Below are positions 10,046 through 20,028 of a stretch of DNA of 39,437 nucleotides, piece after piece (the stretch's first letter is position 1; each line of letters starts with the position of its first letter). Both the position numbers and the translations under genes were made by a program. The notes beneath the pieces were generated by a model. It was not told the origin of the DNA and searched no databases. It saw only the letters and a list, made by a program, of their open reading frames with translations. Source of the DNA: Lentisphaerota bacterium (GTDB lineage: Bacteria > Verrucomicrobiota > Lentisphaeria > Victivallales > Victivallaceae); contig SUWL01000023.1 of the NCBI GenBank assembly GCA_015061495.1, positions 1 through 39,437 on the forward strand. Reading direction: 5' to 3'.

Positions 10046-11796
10046 GTGCAACAATGAACAGTGTCAATCTTACGATCAACGGCAAACAGGTCACGGTTCC
10101 TGCCGGTTCCACGATTCTGGATGCCGCCAGCAAACTCAATATCAAGATCCCGACCCTCTGCTACTGCGACAAACTCGGCTGCGGCGTTTCCAACAAACCC
10201 GCCAGCTGCCGAATCTGCGTGGTGGAAGTCGAACGCCGCCGCAACCTCGCCCCTGCCTGCGCCACTCCGGTAATGGAAGGCATGGTTGTCCACACCAACA
10301 GTCAGCGCGCCCTCAATGCCCGCCGCACCGTTCTGGAACTGATGCTCAGCGACCACCCGCAGCAGTGTCTTACCTGCGCCAAAAGCCAGGATTGCGAATT
10401 GCGGATGCTCGCAGCTGAATTCGACATTCAGGAAATTGCATTCTCCGGCACCAAAAACCGCTTCCCGGTGGACAACTCCAGCGAAGCGATCATGCGTGAT
10501 CTGTCCAAATGTATCATGTGCCGCCGCTGCGAAACGGTCTGCAACAACGTTCAGACCGTCGGCGCTCTGACCGGCAACGGCCGCGGATTCTCCGCCAAAG
10601 TCGGCACCGCCAGCATGATTCCGCTGGCTGATACCAACTGTACCTTCTGCGGTCAGTGCGTCAACGTCTGCCCCGTCGGTGCCATCACCGGTATCAGCTA
10701 TGTCAAAAAAGTCTGGAACGCCATCAATAACCCTGCCAAAACCGTCATCGTTCAGACCGCGCCGGCCGTCCGCGTCGCTGTCGGTCAGGAATTCGGTTTT
10801 GAAGCCGGCAAACCGGTCACCGGCAAACTGGTCGCCGGTCTCCGCGCTCTGGGTTTTGACAAAGTATTCGACACCAACTTCTCCGCTGACCTCACCATCA
10901 TGGAAGAGGGAACCGAAATCGTTGAGCGTGTCAAATCCGGCAAAAACCTGCCGATCCTGACCAGCTGCTGCCCCGGCTGGATCAACTTCATTGAGCATAA
11001 CTATCCCGATCTGCTCCACATTCCTTCCAGCTGCAAATCTCCGCAGCAGATGTTCGGCGCGATCGCCAAAAGTTATTATGCCGAAAAGATCGGTGTCAAA
11101 CCGGAAGATCTCGTGGTCGTTTCCATCATGCCCTGTCAGGCGAAAAAATACGAAGCCTCCCGTCCGGAATTCTCCAACAACGGTGTCCGTGACGTTGACT
11201 ACGTTGTCACCACCCGCGAACTTTGCAAAATGTTCCGCGAAGCCGGTGTCAATCTCGCCAACATGGACGATGATAAATTTGACAGCCCCCTGGGTGAATC
11301 CAGCGGTGCCGCTGACATTTTCGGCGTGACCGGCGGTGTGCTTGAAGCTGCCTGCCGTTCCGTATACTACATGCTCAACGGCAAAAACCTCGAAGGCGAT
11401 GCCATCAACTTCCACGAAGTACGCGGTCTTTCCGGTATCAAAGAAGCCTCGGTGGAAATCGCTCCGGGAACCAGCATCAACGTTGCAGTCTGTTCCGGTC
11501 TGGGCAATGCCAGAAAAGTGCTGGACATGGTCCGTCAGGATCCCAACCGCTTCCAGGCTATCGAAATCATGGCTTGCCCCGGCGGTTGTATCAACGGCGG
11601 CGGTCAGCCCTTCCTGCATGGCGATACCGCCCTGCTTGAGAAACGTATGAAAGGTATCTACGAAGAAGATGCCGGTAAAACCCTGCGTCTTTCTCACGAA
11701 AACGAGGATATCAAGAAACTTTACAAAGAGTTCCTCGGTACCCCGGGCAGCGAAAAGGCTCACCACCTGCTGCACACCCAATACCACGAAAAATAA
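10042..11796 (+). CDS. hydA: [FeFe]-hydrogenase catalytic subunit HydA
   Basis: Start set at MSATMNSVNLTINGK (ATGA overlap with hydB stop; alternative start 10054); N-terminal plant-type 2Fe-2S, [4Fe-4S] clusters, H-cluster motifs 'TSCCPGW', 'MPCQAKKYEA', 'MACPGGCINGGGQP'. Confidence 0.95.
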
Positions 11797-11810
11797 TTTC
11801 CGGTATTACC

Positions 11811-11846
11811 GAAACCCCTGCCCGCAACGGCAGGGGTTTCTTTTTA
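11811..11846 (+). terminator. Rho-independent terminator of the hyd operon
   Basis: AAACCCCTGCC-CGCAAC-GGCAGGGGTTT followed by CTTTTTAT. Confidence 0.9.
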
Positions 11847-11900
11847 TCATTTTGCGCGATTCTTGGCAATAAAAAAGTAATATTATTCAATTCCAAAGGC

Positions 11901-11929
11901 TTGACATTTGCTTTTTCCAATGCTATAGT
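11901..11929 (+). promoter_or_regulatory. predicted sigma70-type extended -10 promoter for the pseudopilin/carbohydrate operon
   Basis: TTGACA (11901-11906), 17-bp spacer ending TGC, TATAGT (11924-11929). Confidence 0.7.
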
Positions 11930-11981
11930 ATGGTTGTTTGTGATCTGCACAGCCGGTATTTCTTTTTGAATAGTCAAAAAA

Positions 11982-12944
11982 ATGGAGAAAATCATGAACC
12001 TTAACAACCATGAAGATTCCCGCAGCACATTCACGTTGATTGAACTGCTGGTAAGCAGTGCTATCTCGTTATGGCATTTTTTTACTCAACAAAGAATTCC
12101 GCTTTTCTTGAAAAGGGAAGTGGGGTTTGGGGAGAGGGGAAAAACCTCTTTTCCCGTGAAAAGAAGTTTTTCCCCTCTTCCCAAGAGCGCATTTACTTTA
12201 ATAGAATTGCTGGTAGTCATTGCGATCATAGCGATATTGGCGGCGATCCTGCTGCCCGCACTCAACAGTGCCAGAGCCAGAGCAAAAAGTGCCGACTGCA
12301 TCAACCGGCAAAAACAGATCTTTCACTTCCTCAACAGTTATGCCGATAACAATGAAGGATATTCGGTATGCGACCGCGGATTGAGTACCGGACAAAGTTC
12401 ATGGGGGCACGCCCTTATGGAACAGGGTTATCTGGGAAATCCCGCCCGCTGGGGATACGGCAGCGGAACCAAAGAGTATGAACGGCATCAGGCAGATTTG
12501 TTGAGCTGTCCGGATATTACCAACAAGGGTACGACCAACTTGAGCCTGGCACATTACGGAATGTTTTCATGGTACAACCCGCCTGCCGCTGTCAAAAAAA
12601 TCGCGGTCAACTATCAAATGTACACCGGTGGACGTTTCGGCATTTTAGTCAAAGCCATCCCCAATCCGTCCTCATTCGGCTGGATCGCCGACTCCTGGTT
12701 GGGAGGACATCAAAGACAAAGCAATTATATTGAGTTCGCCCAGGATGTCGCCAAAGCATCACCGATCAATACCGGAACATTTGCTAATCTTTCCGGAGTC
12801 ATGCTCGCCCATGCCAAGCGTGCCAACATGCTGATGATCGACGGTCACGTACAATCTGTCGGCGCAGGAGAACTCGCCGCACTTCATATAACCACTCCAC
12901 CGGATGAAAATTTTTACAACGTTCCGTGGTTTGACAAATTCTGA
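11982..12944 (+). CDS. DUF1559-type (H-X9-DG) prepilin-like protein with two tandem prepilin N-terminal motifs
   Basis: 320 aa; 'FTLIELLV' encoded at 12030-12053 and again at 12192-12215 ('[38 protein letters not shown]'), C-terminal '[13 protein letters not shown]' = H-X9-DG. Confidence 0.9.
   Translation: MEKIMNLNNHEDSRSTFTLIELLVSSAISLWHFFTQQRIPLFLKREVGFGERGKTSFPVKRSFSPLPKSAFTLIELLVVIAIIAILAAILLPALNSARARAKSADCINRQKQIFHFLNSYADNNEGYSVCDRGLSTGQSSWGHALMEQGYLGNPARWGYGSGTKEYERHQADLLSCPDITNKGTTNLSLAHYGMFSWYNPPAAVKKIAVNYQMYTGGRFGILVKAIPNPSSFGWIADSWLGGHQRQSNYIEFAQDVAKASPINTGTFANLSGVMLAHAKRANMLMIDGHVQSVGAGELAALHITTPPDENFYNVPWFDKF
12127..12184. repeat. long near-perfect palindrome inside the pseudopilin coding sequence
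   Basis: TTGGGGAGAGGGGAAAAACCTCTTTTC-CCGT-GAAAAGAAGTTTTTCCCCTCTTCCCAA: 27-bp arms, 25 Watson-Crick pairs, one G/T pair, one C/A mismatch, 4-nt loop. A smaller CTTTTC-TT-GAAAAG palindrome lies just upstream (12102-12115). Confidence 0.92.
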
Positions 12945-12963
12945 AATCAATAAGGAAAACAAG

Positions 12964-13746
12964 ATGAAATTCACCCATTTCTGCTGCACAGCACTGCTTG
13001 CCGGGGCATGCTGCAGCCACGCCGCCGGAGAGGCTCTGCTCTCTGCCAATTTTGATGACACGATCTGCGCCGAATCCCGGGACGGTGACGGCGATGCCCT
13101 GATCACTGCCGGATTGACGGAAAGCGGCAGAAACGGTACTGCCGGATTATGGGTAACTTCCGGCATGGTGGAAACGGAAAACGGCACGGAACTTTTTTAT
13201 TCTCCGGTTATTTACAAAGCTGAAGACAACTTCTCTTCCCGGGCCGGAAAAATGGAGTTTTTCATCAATTTCAAAAATTTCCCGGCAGATAACCGGGACT
13301 TTCTGCTGCCGATCGCCGGAGTGACCGACTGGGAGATACTTTCCGGAGCTGAATGGGCACTGGAACATGCCGATGAATACGCATTTTGTGCGCTGGAGAG
13401 AAAAAACGGCAAATTCCGGCTCCTCTTTGCCGAATACCGCGGCAGAGTAAAACACGATCTGACCGGATTTGCTTCACCGGCACATCAGAAATTCATCATC
13501 GCCGCCCCGGCAGAAGTCAAAGCCGGACAGTGGTACAAAATACAGCTGCTCTGGCAGAATAACGGCAAAACACGCAAACTTTACCTCAATGATCAGCTCA
13601 TTGCTGAAGGAAACTGCACTTTTGCCGATCCCGCGCTGGTTCCGCACGCGCGGCAAGTCGTTGCCGGAGGAGTTATCCGCCGTCAGCAGCCGCTTTTTCC
13701 CTGCGTGATAGATGACTTCCGCATTATTGAAGTGGAAGAAGAGTAA
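12964..13746 (+). CDS. secreted LamG/concanavalin A-like domain protein
   Basis: Start set at MKFTHFCCTALLAGACCSHAAG (signal peptide-like); 'EVKAGQWYKIQLLWQNNGKTRKLYLNDQLIAEG' and 'CVIDDFRIIE' typical of LamG-like folds. Confidence 0.65.
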   Translation: MKFTHFCCTALLAGACCSHAAGEALLSANFDDTICAESRDGDGDALITAGLTESGRNGTAGLWVTSGMVETENGTELFYSPVIYKAEDNFSSRAGKMEFFINFKNFPADNRDFLLPIAGVTDWEILSGAEWALEHADEYAFCALERKNGKFRLLFAEYRGRVKHDLTGFASPAHQKFIIAAPAEVKAGQWYKIQLLWQNNGKTRKLYLNDQLIAEGNCTFADPALVPHARQVVAGGVIRRQQPLFPCVIDDFRIIEVEEE

Positions 13747-13784
13747 GCCGGTAACTATTCAGCAATGAAAGGAAAATAAACAAC

Positions 13785-16505
13785 ATGAAAACATCATTCC
13801 ACCACACCGCTGCCTTATTTGCAGCGGTAATCATCAGTGCCTGTTGCGGAGCTGCCAAAATTCCTTCCGCAATGGAAGTAAAATTCCAACCTGACGGCAA
13901 AGTAATCTACCATGTCGATGGAGCTGCCGCCTTTCCGGCACTTCTGCCCTTTGAGGTCATCGACGGCAAGGCAAAAAATGCCGTTGTCGATCTGGGCAAG
14001 CCGGTTGTCTCCGTCAAAGACGGCGTGACTACCTCCGTTTGGAAAAGCGTCAAACCGGCGATGGAGATCTCCGCTATCTGGAAAAATGACGGCAAATTCC
14101 TCCGCAGTTTCGTGGAAGTAAAAAATCTTTCCGGCGATCAGCTCTTTCTGCTTCTCCGTCAAAATATCGGTATGCCCAATAAAAAATATCAGTATTGGAA
14201 TGGTCGGCAGGTTCGCAAAAATGTCGTCCGCAATCTGGAAAACTCCGATCTGTACAACTCATTTCCCATGACATGTATCTACGACGGCAAGAATGGCTAC
14301 GCTATCGGTATTGAACCGATGCAGATATTCAACCATATCGAAAACGGCGTCATTGTCAAAGGCGAACGGCGCACCTACTACGGCGTAAAACTGGTCGTGG
14401 ATAAAAACAGCAGTGAAAAAGTTGAATTCATCACCTTTGCCTTTAATCCTGAATACGGCTACTACAACGCAGTCGACGAATATCAGAAAGCCGCCAAAGG
14501 CGTTTTTGATATCAACCCCGCAATCGACCCCCGATTGACCAAAGGTATGCGTACCGGAAACACCCTTTTTTACGAAAAACTCTGGAACCGCGGCGATACA
14601 CAGCGCAGCTATATCCGCCGTATGGGCGGTACCTGGGCGTGGGGTTACGCTCCTTTCCAAGCCGCCGGCGACTGGTACGGCAGCCGGGAAACCGTGGAGA
14701 AAAAACTTTACACCAACCCGCTGGAAATCAAAGATTACGATGAATTCATCCGCCGTCGCGACGCTGCGATCAACATCCACGAGAAATACAATCTTGCCTA
14801 CTTCTATTACATCATCACTTTTTGCGATGAAAAACTCATGCTCGCCAAGTATGCGGATTGCGCCATCACCGATACCGGCACCAACAACCGGGTTTCTCCG
14901 TGGGTATTCGGTAGAAGTATAGATTGCCGCATGTGGGGCTGGGGAAATAAATTTGCCGAAGACACCCTTAAAAATATCAAGTTGATCAATCAGAAAACCA
15001 TCGCTTCCGGTATGGCATTTGACTGTTCCGCTGCCCCCGGCATCGCCCGTGAACAGCCCGGGGTCGACAAAGCACCCGGACGTGCATGGGACGAAAAAGG
15101 CATTTTCGTCCGGGAAGCGACCGCCACTGCCAAATGGATGGATTTCGTCCATACGCTCAAAACCGGCAAATACACCATGGGTACGGTCGGCAATATGGCC
15201 GGCGGCGGTAAAAGCCTCTACTACACCAGTGTGCGTTCCGATGCGCTGAATAACGACGGATCTTTCTCCGATGCATTCAGCACTCCGATCGATCAGGAAG
15301 TAATGCGCTTTATGTGCGGCAACCGTCCATTCAACTACTGCAACGGTTTCGACTATGAGAAATACGGCAGCATCATGCCGTGGCAGGATTACACTCCGGA
15401 AAAAATCCGGGAAATCTATGATGCCTACCGGGACAACATCCTGCTTTTCATGTTCCGTTACGCCTACTATCCCAACATCAACGGTTCATGGGGGTGCGAA
15501 AAGATCGTCCGTTACATCCCCATCGGTCAAGAGGTCATCAACGCCGGTTATCAGACCATTCCTGCGATCCGGGTCACCGGAAACCTCTGGTTCACCCGCT
15601 ACGGTCTGGATCTGGGCACCATCTTTTTCGTCGGCAATCAGTCTCTGCGCACCAAAAAATCCGCTATCACTGTGGACAACAAATATCTGGGCAGCGGAGA
15701 TTACGCATTTGCCCATTTTGACGGAAAACCCCTCGAAAATACCATCAGCGACCGTCTGACCAAACTTAATAAAGAGATGGTCAAAAAGGAGATATTCCTT
15801 TTCCGTCCGGTCATATCGTTCCCCGCCGGCAGTAAAGCGATCACTGCCAAATCTTCATTCAACGCCGACTTTACCGGCGGCAAAGCTCAAGTGGAATTCA
15901 CCGCCGCTGTTCCGGTTTCCGGCAAAGTCACCTTCCGCGTACCGCAGGATTGTGAACCGTTGGAGATCCGCTTCAACGGCAAAACTGTCGCAAAAAACAG
16001 CGCGGAATGGGAACTGCCCGCCAGCACCGCAGGCAAATTTGAATTCATCTGGCGTTCAAAAGTCTACCGTTTCAACGACAAATCCGAATTGCTGGATTTC
16101 AATGCCGCCGATGCCCGGATCTTCCTTGCACCGGATGCGGATAAATTTGACCGGTACGCAGTGGAACATCTGGTGGAATATTTCAAATTCTGCAACGATG
16201 TCCTGAAATTCAACACCGGAGTACCTAAAGTTCTCGTCGGCAGCAACATCGTTCCGGGCTCCATCCGTCTGGTCAACGGTGAACGCAGCATCAGCATCAG
16301 CAAAGATAAATCGCTGATCATCTCGGCACCGACCGCTCACGACCGATTCGAACTGGTCTTTGATCTGATGCAAAAACTGGATACCAAGTATTTCTATTTT
16401 GGTAAATTCGGTGATCCGGCATCCTCTTTCACTACCCATGAAGCTACCAAACAGATGCGCGCAAAGGGCGGTATCGGTCTGGGTGCCAATTGGCCGGGAA
16501 TGTAA
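13785..16505 (+). CDS. large secreted (possibly lipoprotein) glycoside-hydrolase-like protein
   Basis: 906 aa; N-terminal signal with lipobox-like 'ISAC'; aromatic-rich central region with TIM-barrel-like appearance; C-term 'SIRLVNGERSISISKDKSLIISAPTAHDRFELVFDLMQKLDTKYFYFG' resembles alpha-glucuronidase N-terminal-type accessory domains. Exact GH family not assignable by eye. Confidence 0.5.
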   Translation: MKTSFHHTAALFAAVIISACCGAAKIPSAMEVKFQPDGKVIYHVDGAAAFPALLPFEVIDGKAKNAVVDLGKPVVSVKDGVTTSVWKSVKPAMEISAIWKNDGKFLRSFVEVKNLSGDQLFLLLRQNIGMPNKKYQYWNGRQVRKNVVRNLENSDLYNSFPMTCIYDGKNGYAIGIEPMQIFNHIENGVIVKGERRTYYGVKLVVDKNSSEKVEFITFAFNPEYGYYNAVDEYQKAAKGVFDINPAIDPRLTKGMRTGNTLFYEKLWNRGDTQRSYIRRMGGTWAWGYAPFQAAGDWYGSRETVEKKLYTNPLEIKDYDEFIRRRDAAINIHEKYNLAYFYYIITFCDEKLMLAKYADCAITDTGTNNRVSPWVFGRSIDCRMWGWGNKFAEDTLKNIKLINQKTIASGMAFDCSAAPGIAREQPGVDKAPGRAWDEKGIFVREATATAKWMDFVHTLKTGKYTMGTVGNMAGGGKSLYYTSVRSDALNNDGSFSDAFSTPIDQEVMRFMCGNRPFNYCNGFDYEKYGSIMPWQDYTPEKIREIYDAYRDNILLFMFRYAYYPNINGSWGCEKIVRYIPIGQEVINAGYQTIPAIRVTGNLWFTRYGLDLGTIFFVGNQSLRTKKSAITVDNKYLGSGDYAFAHFDGKPLENTISDRLTKLNKEMVKKEIFLFRPVISFPAGSKAITAKSSFNADFTGGKAQVEFTAAVPVSGKVTFRVPQDCEPLEIRFNGKTVAKNSAEWELPASTAGKFEFIWRSKVYRFNDKSELLDFNAADARIFLAPDADKFDRYAVEHLVEYFKFCNDVLKFNTGVPKVLVGSNIVPGSIRLVNGERSISISKDKSLIISAPTAHDRFELVFDLMQKLDTKYFYFGKFGDPASSFTTHEATKQMRAKGGIGLGANWPGM

Positions 16506-16537
16506 TAACTAACCTTCACAAAATAAGGAAACATAAA

Positions 16538-17350
16538 ATGAAAAAATCTTTGATCATGTTCGGCGCCCTGCTGGCGGTTTCCGTCTGCGCGGCAGAAGTT
16601 GATGAACACACCCTGTTTCACTGCTCATTCGATGAGAAACTGGAAGCTGACTCCGCAGCTGGATCCACCATCCTCAAAGGTCACGCCTCCATCACTGAAA
16701 ATAACGGCGGTAAATCCGGCGAAGCATTGATCATGAAATACGATCAATGCATCAGCCCCTCTGAAATAAGCGGTCAGTACAAGTTTCTCATCGCTTCTCC
16801 CAAAGACAATATCAATGTCAAATCCGGTACTCTGGAGATGTGGATAAAAATGGGCGATCAGGCAGAAAAGATGCCCAGAGCGCAGATTTTCTCTTATCTG
16901 GCGGCCTTTACCTACACCGATATGACGATGGGACAAAAGAGCGAATGGGCAAATTTGCGTATCAGCTACCACCACTTCACCAAACCGCAGTGGACCATCC
17001 AGATGGAGCTCAATGACAAGCACGAAAAAGTCGTCTATAAAGGTGCGGACTGGATGAAAAACCATCCCCGTTCCATCATTCTCAAACACGACATCACCGA
17101 CTGGGTAAGCAAAAAAGATTGGCATCACGTGGCAGTAACCTGGGAAGGGAAAATGGTTCAGCTTTTTATCGACGGCAAACTGGTCGATTCCCAAATGACC
17201 CGTTTCAACGGTTTGCTCAACACTCCGGTCAACACCTTCTATATCGGCGGACAGTATGGCCAGAGCAATATGGCTCTGCCCTGCTTCATTGATGAATTTC
17301 AGATTTCTGATATCGTCCGTTACAAAACAGATTTCACTCCGGGAAAATAA
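16538..17350 (+). CDS. secreted LamG-domain protein
   Basis: Start set at MKKSLIMFGALLAVSVCAAE; 'HTLFHCSFDEKLEADSAAG..', 'VKSGTLEMWIKM', 'WHHVAVTWEGKMVQLFIDGKLVDSQ', 'YIGGQYG', 'CFIDEFQISDIVRY'. Confidence 0.8.
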   Translation: MKKSLIMFGALLAVSVCAAEVDEHTLFHCSFDEKLEADSAAGSTILKGHASITENNGGKSGEALIMKYDQCISPSEISGQYKFLIASPKDNINVKSGTLEMWIKMGDQAEKMPRAQIFSYLAAFTYTDMTMGQKSEWANLRISYHHFTKPQWTIQMELNDKHEKVVYKGADWMKNHPRSIILKHDITDWVSKKDWHHVAVTWEGKMVQLFIDGKLVDSQMTRFNGLLNTPVNTFYIGGQYGQSNMALPCFIDEFQISDIVRYKTDFTPGK

Positions 17351-17353
17351 TTT

Positions 17354-18598
17354 ATGAAAAAATTTTGGCTCATCGCAGCACTTTGCGGAATATTTTTTGT
17401 TCAACTTGATGCAGAGTGTTCCATTGAAGAGACCACTGACAGCAATGACCGCGATATTTATATCATGGAAAATGATTATATCCGGGCGGTCATTGCCCCG
17501 GCTTCCAGCGGTCGTATTTCCGAATTTTCCTGGAAAAAGGATGACCGCCACTACTTCCCGGAACTGGAATACAATGCCTTGGAGCTTACCGACGGAGTCT
17601 TTGTGGTTTCCAAAAGCAACTACGCCGGTTTTGAGGATTGGATCTACGAAGACGGCTTGATCAAACAGTATGTCATCTACAAAGCCAAAATCCTTAAAAA
17701 CACTCCGGAAGTCTGCTCGATTTCAGTAAGCTGCAGCAAAGGGATCGGTTCACTTGAACGTATCATGACCATCCGTAAAGGTTCATCAGTACTGGAAATC
17801 GATACCATCATAACCGGACACCGGAAAAATGCCCCGACGGCTTACGCCTCGTTCTGGGCGCATATCATGATCGATGTTGACCGGATATCCGATCACGACC
17901 AGACCAGACTTTTCATTCCGACACGGAAACCGGCTCCGGTGACCACCACTATTGCCAAGTCCCCCCGTACCAGAGGCAAACCCAGCCACACACTGATGCA
18001 GCAGGTTCCTTTTGACTGCGTGGTTGACCGCATGGCGAAACTTGACAACTCCATGTCCGACATGTCCTATGCGGCGCAACCGTGGCGGGCATACATCGCC
18101 AATGATCTGCTGCTCGGTACCGTAGTGCCGCTGTCAGATGTTTCACCGGATGGCCACTTCTACAACTACATCGGGCTGGATTCTCCGATGCTCAGTATCG
18201 AAACGATCTATGCCACGTCGCTTTTCCCGCCGGGCAAAGCGGTTCACCACCGCCAGAGCCTGATCGGCCGGGAATGGACTCATGCAGTGGATTATCTGGA
18301 TAACAATCTGCTCGTTGCCGCCGAATGGGAAGGAGTCAAAAAAGTGACTCTCACGGTTGGCGGATTTGCGGAACTTAAAAACATCAACTGCAGTGTGGAG
18401 CTGCTGGACAACGGCAAAACAGTCGAATCCAGAACGGTAAAATTCGGAGATCTTTCACCGGTCACGGAAAGTGCTGCTGCTGTTAACTTTGCCAAAGAGG
18501 TCAAAGATCCCCGGATCAAAGTTACTTTCAAAGATGCTTCCGGTAAAGTGGTGTCCAGTTCCGAACTGCTGAAAAGGGTCAAATTCCCGCTGAAATAA
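17354..18598 (+). CDS. secreted galactose-mutarotase-like (aldose 1-epimerase-like fold) protein
   Basis: 414 aa, signal peptide; 'ENDYIRAVIAPASSGRISEFSWKKDDRHYF' and 'LERIMTIRKGSSVLEIDTIITGHRKNAPTAYASFWAHIMID' typical of mutarotase-like beta-sandwich proteins. Confidence 0.55.
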   Translation: MKKFWLIAALCGIFFVQLDAECSIEETTDSNDRDIYIMENDYIRAVIAPASSGRISEFSWKKDDRHYFPELEYNALELTDGVFVVSKSNYAGFEDWIYEDGLIKQYVIYKAKILKNTPEVCSISVSCSKGIGSLERIMTIRKGSSVLEIDTIITGHRKNAPTAYASFWAHIMIDVDRISDHDQTRLFIPTRKPAPVTTTIAKSPRTRGKPSHTLMQQVPFDCVVDRMAKLDNSMSDMSYAAQPWRAYIANDLLLGTVVPLSDVSPDGHFYNYIGLDSPMLSIETIYATSLFPPGKAVHHRQSLIGREWTHAVDYLDNNLLVAAEWEGVKKVTLTVGGFAELKNINCSVELLDNGKTVESRTVKFGDLSPVTESAAAVNFAKEVKDPRIKVTFKDASGKVVSSSELLKRVKFPLK

Positions 18599-18632
18599 GC
18601 CGCTCTTAACAGCGGAAGAAGTTGTCAATACG

Positions 18633-18671
18633 AAAAACACACCTCCTGCTTGCAGACGGGTGTGTTTTTTT
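18633..18671 (+). terminator. Rho-independent terminator
   Basis: AAAAACACACC ... GGGTGTGTTTTTTT inverted repeat ending in a T run. Confidence 0.8.
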
Positions 18672-18789
18672 ACAGTTTTTTTTATAAATTTTAATTTTTC
18701 ATCTTGACAAACTGGTTTTACGTTGTTACTTTATATTTGTGGTATTCACGGTATAATGCCGGATAGATAAACAATAAGGAGAAGTATCT

Positions 18790-19938
18790 ATGAAAAAACA
18801 TTTTCTGCTTTCCGCATTTGCTGCGTGCGGATTGTCCCTCTCGGCATTTGCCGCCCCGGCAAGTGTGGTAAAAGCCAACTTTGCATCCGCTGCCAAAGAA
18901 GTTGATCTCGGCGGTGAATATTTCGCATACGGCGATCTGACTTACACCCACGACATCATCAACAAAAAACTGCCTGCAGTCATCAACAAAGTTGCCAAAA
19001 GTAATTCAGATGCCGCAATAATCAGTGCTGCAGTCGATTCGATTCTCCGGCTGATCAATGTCAAAGCATTCAAGGCAGTTGCCTACAGCTCCATTGAGAG
19101 CGCACCCGGCATTTACACTGCCAAAGGTTTCCTGCTTGCAGATATGCGTGAGAACAGCATTCTACTTGATAACACCGCCCAAAATACGGCCATTGACTGG
19201 GGATCACTGCCTGCAGACACCCGTCTGGCATACAAAGGTCATGTCAATTTAGCCCGGGTCTGGCAGATGATCTACCGGGAAGCCAAATTCAACCGCAATC
19301 CGCAAATCAGACAACTCACCGGGAAGATGGAAAACGAAATTGCCAGCCAGGGAGTGGATATCCACTCAATTATGGCTGCTGTCAACGGTGATGTGGAAAT
19401 TCTGGTGACCGGGACCACCTTTCAGGATGCCGCAATCAAAATCGTCGTACCGGATCAGAATGGTCTGGTTGCCGAACAGCTGCAAAAGTTCCTGCCCCCG
19501 GTGCGCAACAATCAGACGATGCTCCCGATCGGCAACACCGGATTTTTTGTAACGGTAGTTTTTGCCGATGGCAAAGTCATTGCCACTACTAATCCGAAAC
19601 TGCTGAAACGCCCGGTCTATTCTCTGGCTGACAACGCTGCATTCCGTGCGTATACTACCCAGCTTCCCCAGCAAGCTTCTGAATACCTGGTCTTTGACAT
19701 CCCGCAGGAAATGCTGGATCTCGGCAGAGCACTGGCGATGCAGCAGGGCGGCGAAAAAGCGGCAGCGATTTTTGATCACCTGCAGCCGGTTTCAGCAGTT
19801 GCCGCAGCAGAAACCAAACATAATGGTATCAAATCCACGATTATTTCCAATTTCTCATTCTATCAGCTGCCGTTGCAGCTGCTTACCAAAGTGGCAGAAA
19901 TCAGTGCCGATTTTGTCCCTGCCAACAATAATTACTGA
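18790..19938 (+). CDS. secreted hypothetical protein, paralog 1
   Basis: 382 aa, signal peptide MKKHFLLSAFAACGLSLSAFAAPA; homologous along its length to the 20029 ORF (shared 'SAFAACG', 'KEVDLGGE', 'LRLINVKAFKAVAYSSIESAPGIYTAKGFLLADM', 'FKGHVNLARVWQMIY'-type blocks). Confidence 0.85.
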   Translation: MKKHFLLSAFAACGLSLSAFAAPASVVKANFASAAKEVDLGGEYFAYGDLTYTHDIINKKLPAVINKVAKSNSDAAIISAAVDSILRLINVKAFKAVAYSSIESAPGIYTAKGFLLADMRENSILLDNTAQNTAIDWGSLPADTRLAYKGHVNLARVWQMIYREAKFNRNPQIRQLTGKMENEIASQGVDIHSIMAAVNGDVEILVTGTTFQDAAIKIVVPDQNGLVAEQLQKFLPPVRNNQTMLPIGNTGFFVTVVFADGKVIATTNPKLLKRPVYSLADNAAFRAYTTQLPQQASEYLVFDIPQEMLDLGRALAMQQGGEKAAAIFDHLQPVSAVAAAETKHNGIKSTIISNFSFYQLPLQLLTKVAEISADFVPANNNY

Positions 19939-20028
19939 TCTGTTAACGTTATGTAATATGTTTGCCGGTATCAAAAGAAGGTAACGGCAAACATAATTTT
20001 TATTCAACAACCAAGGAGGAGAAAAAAA

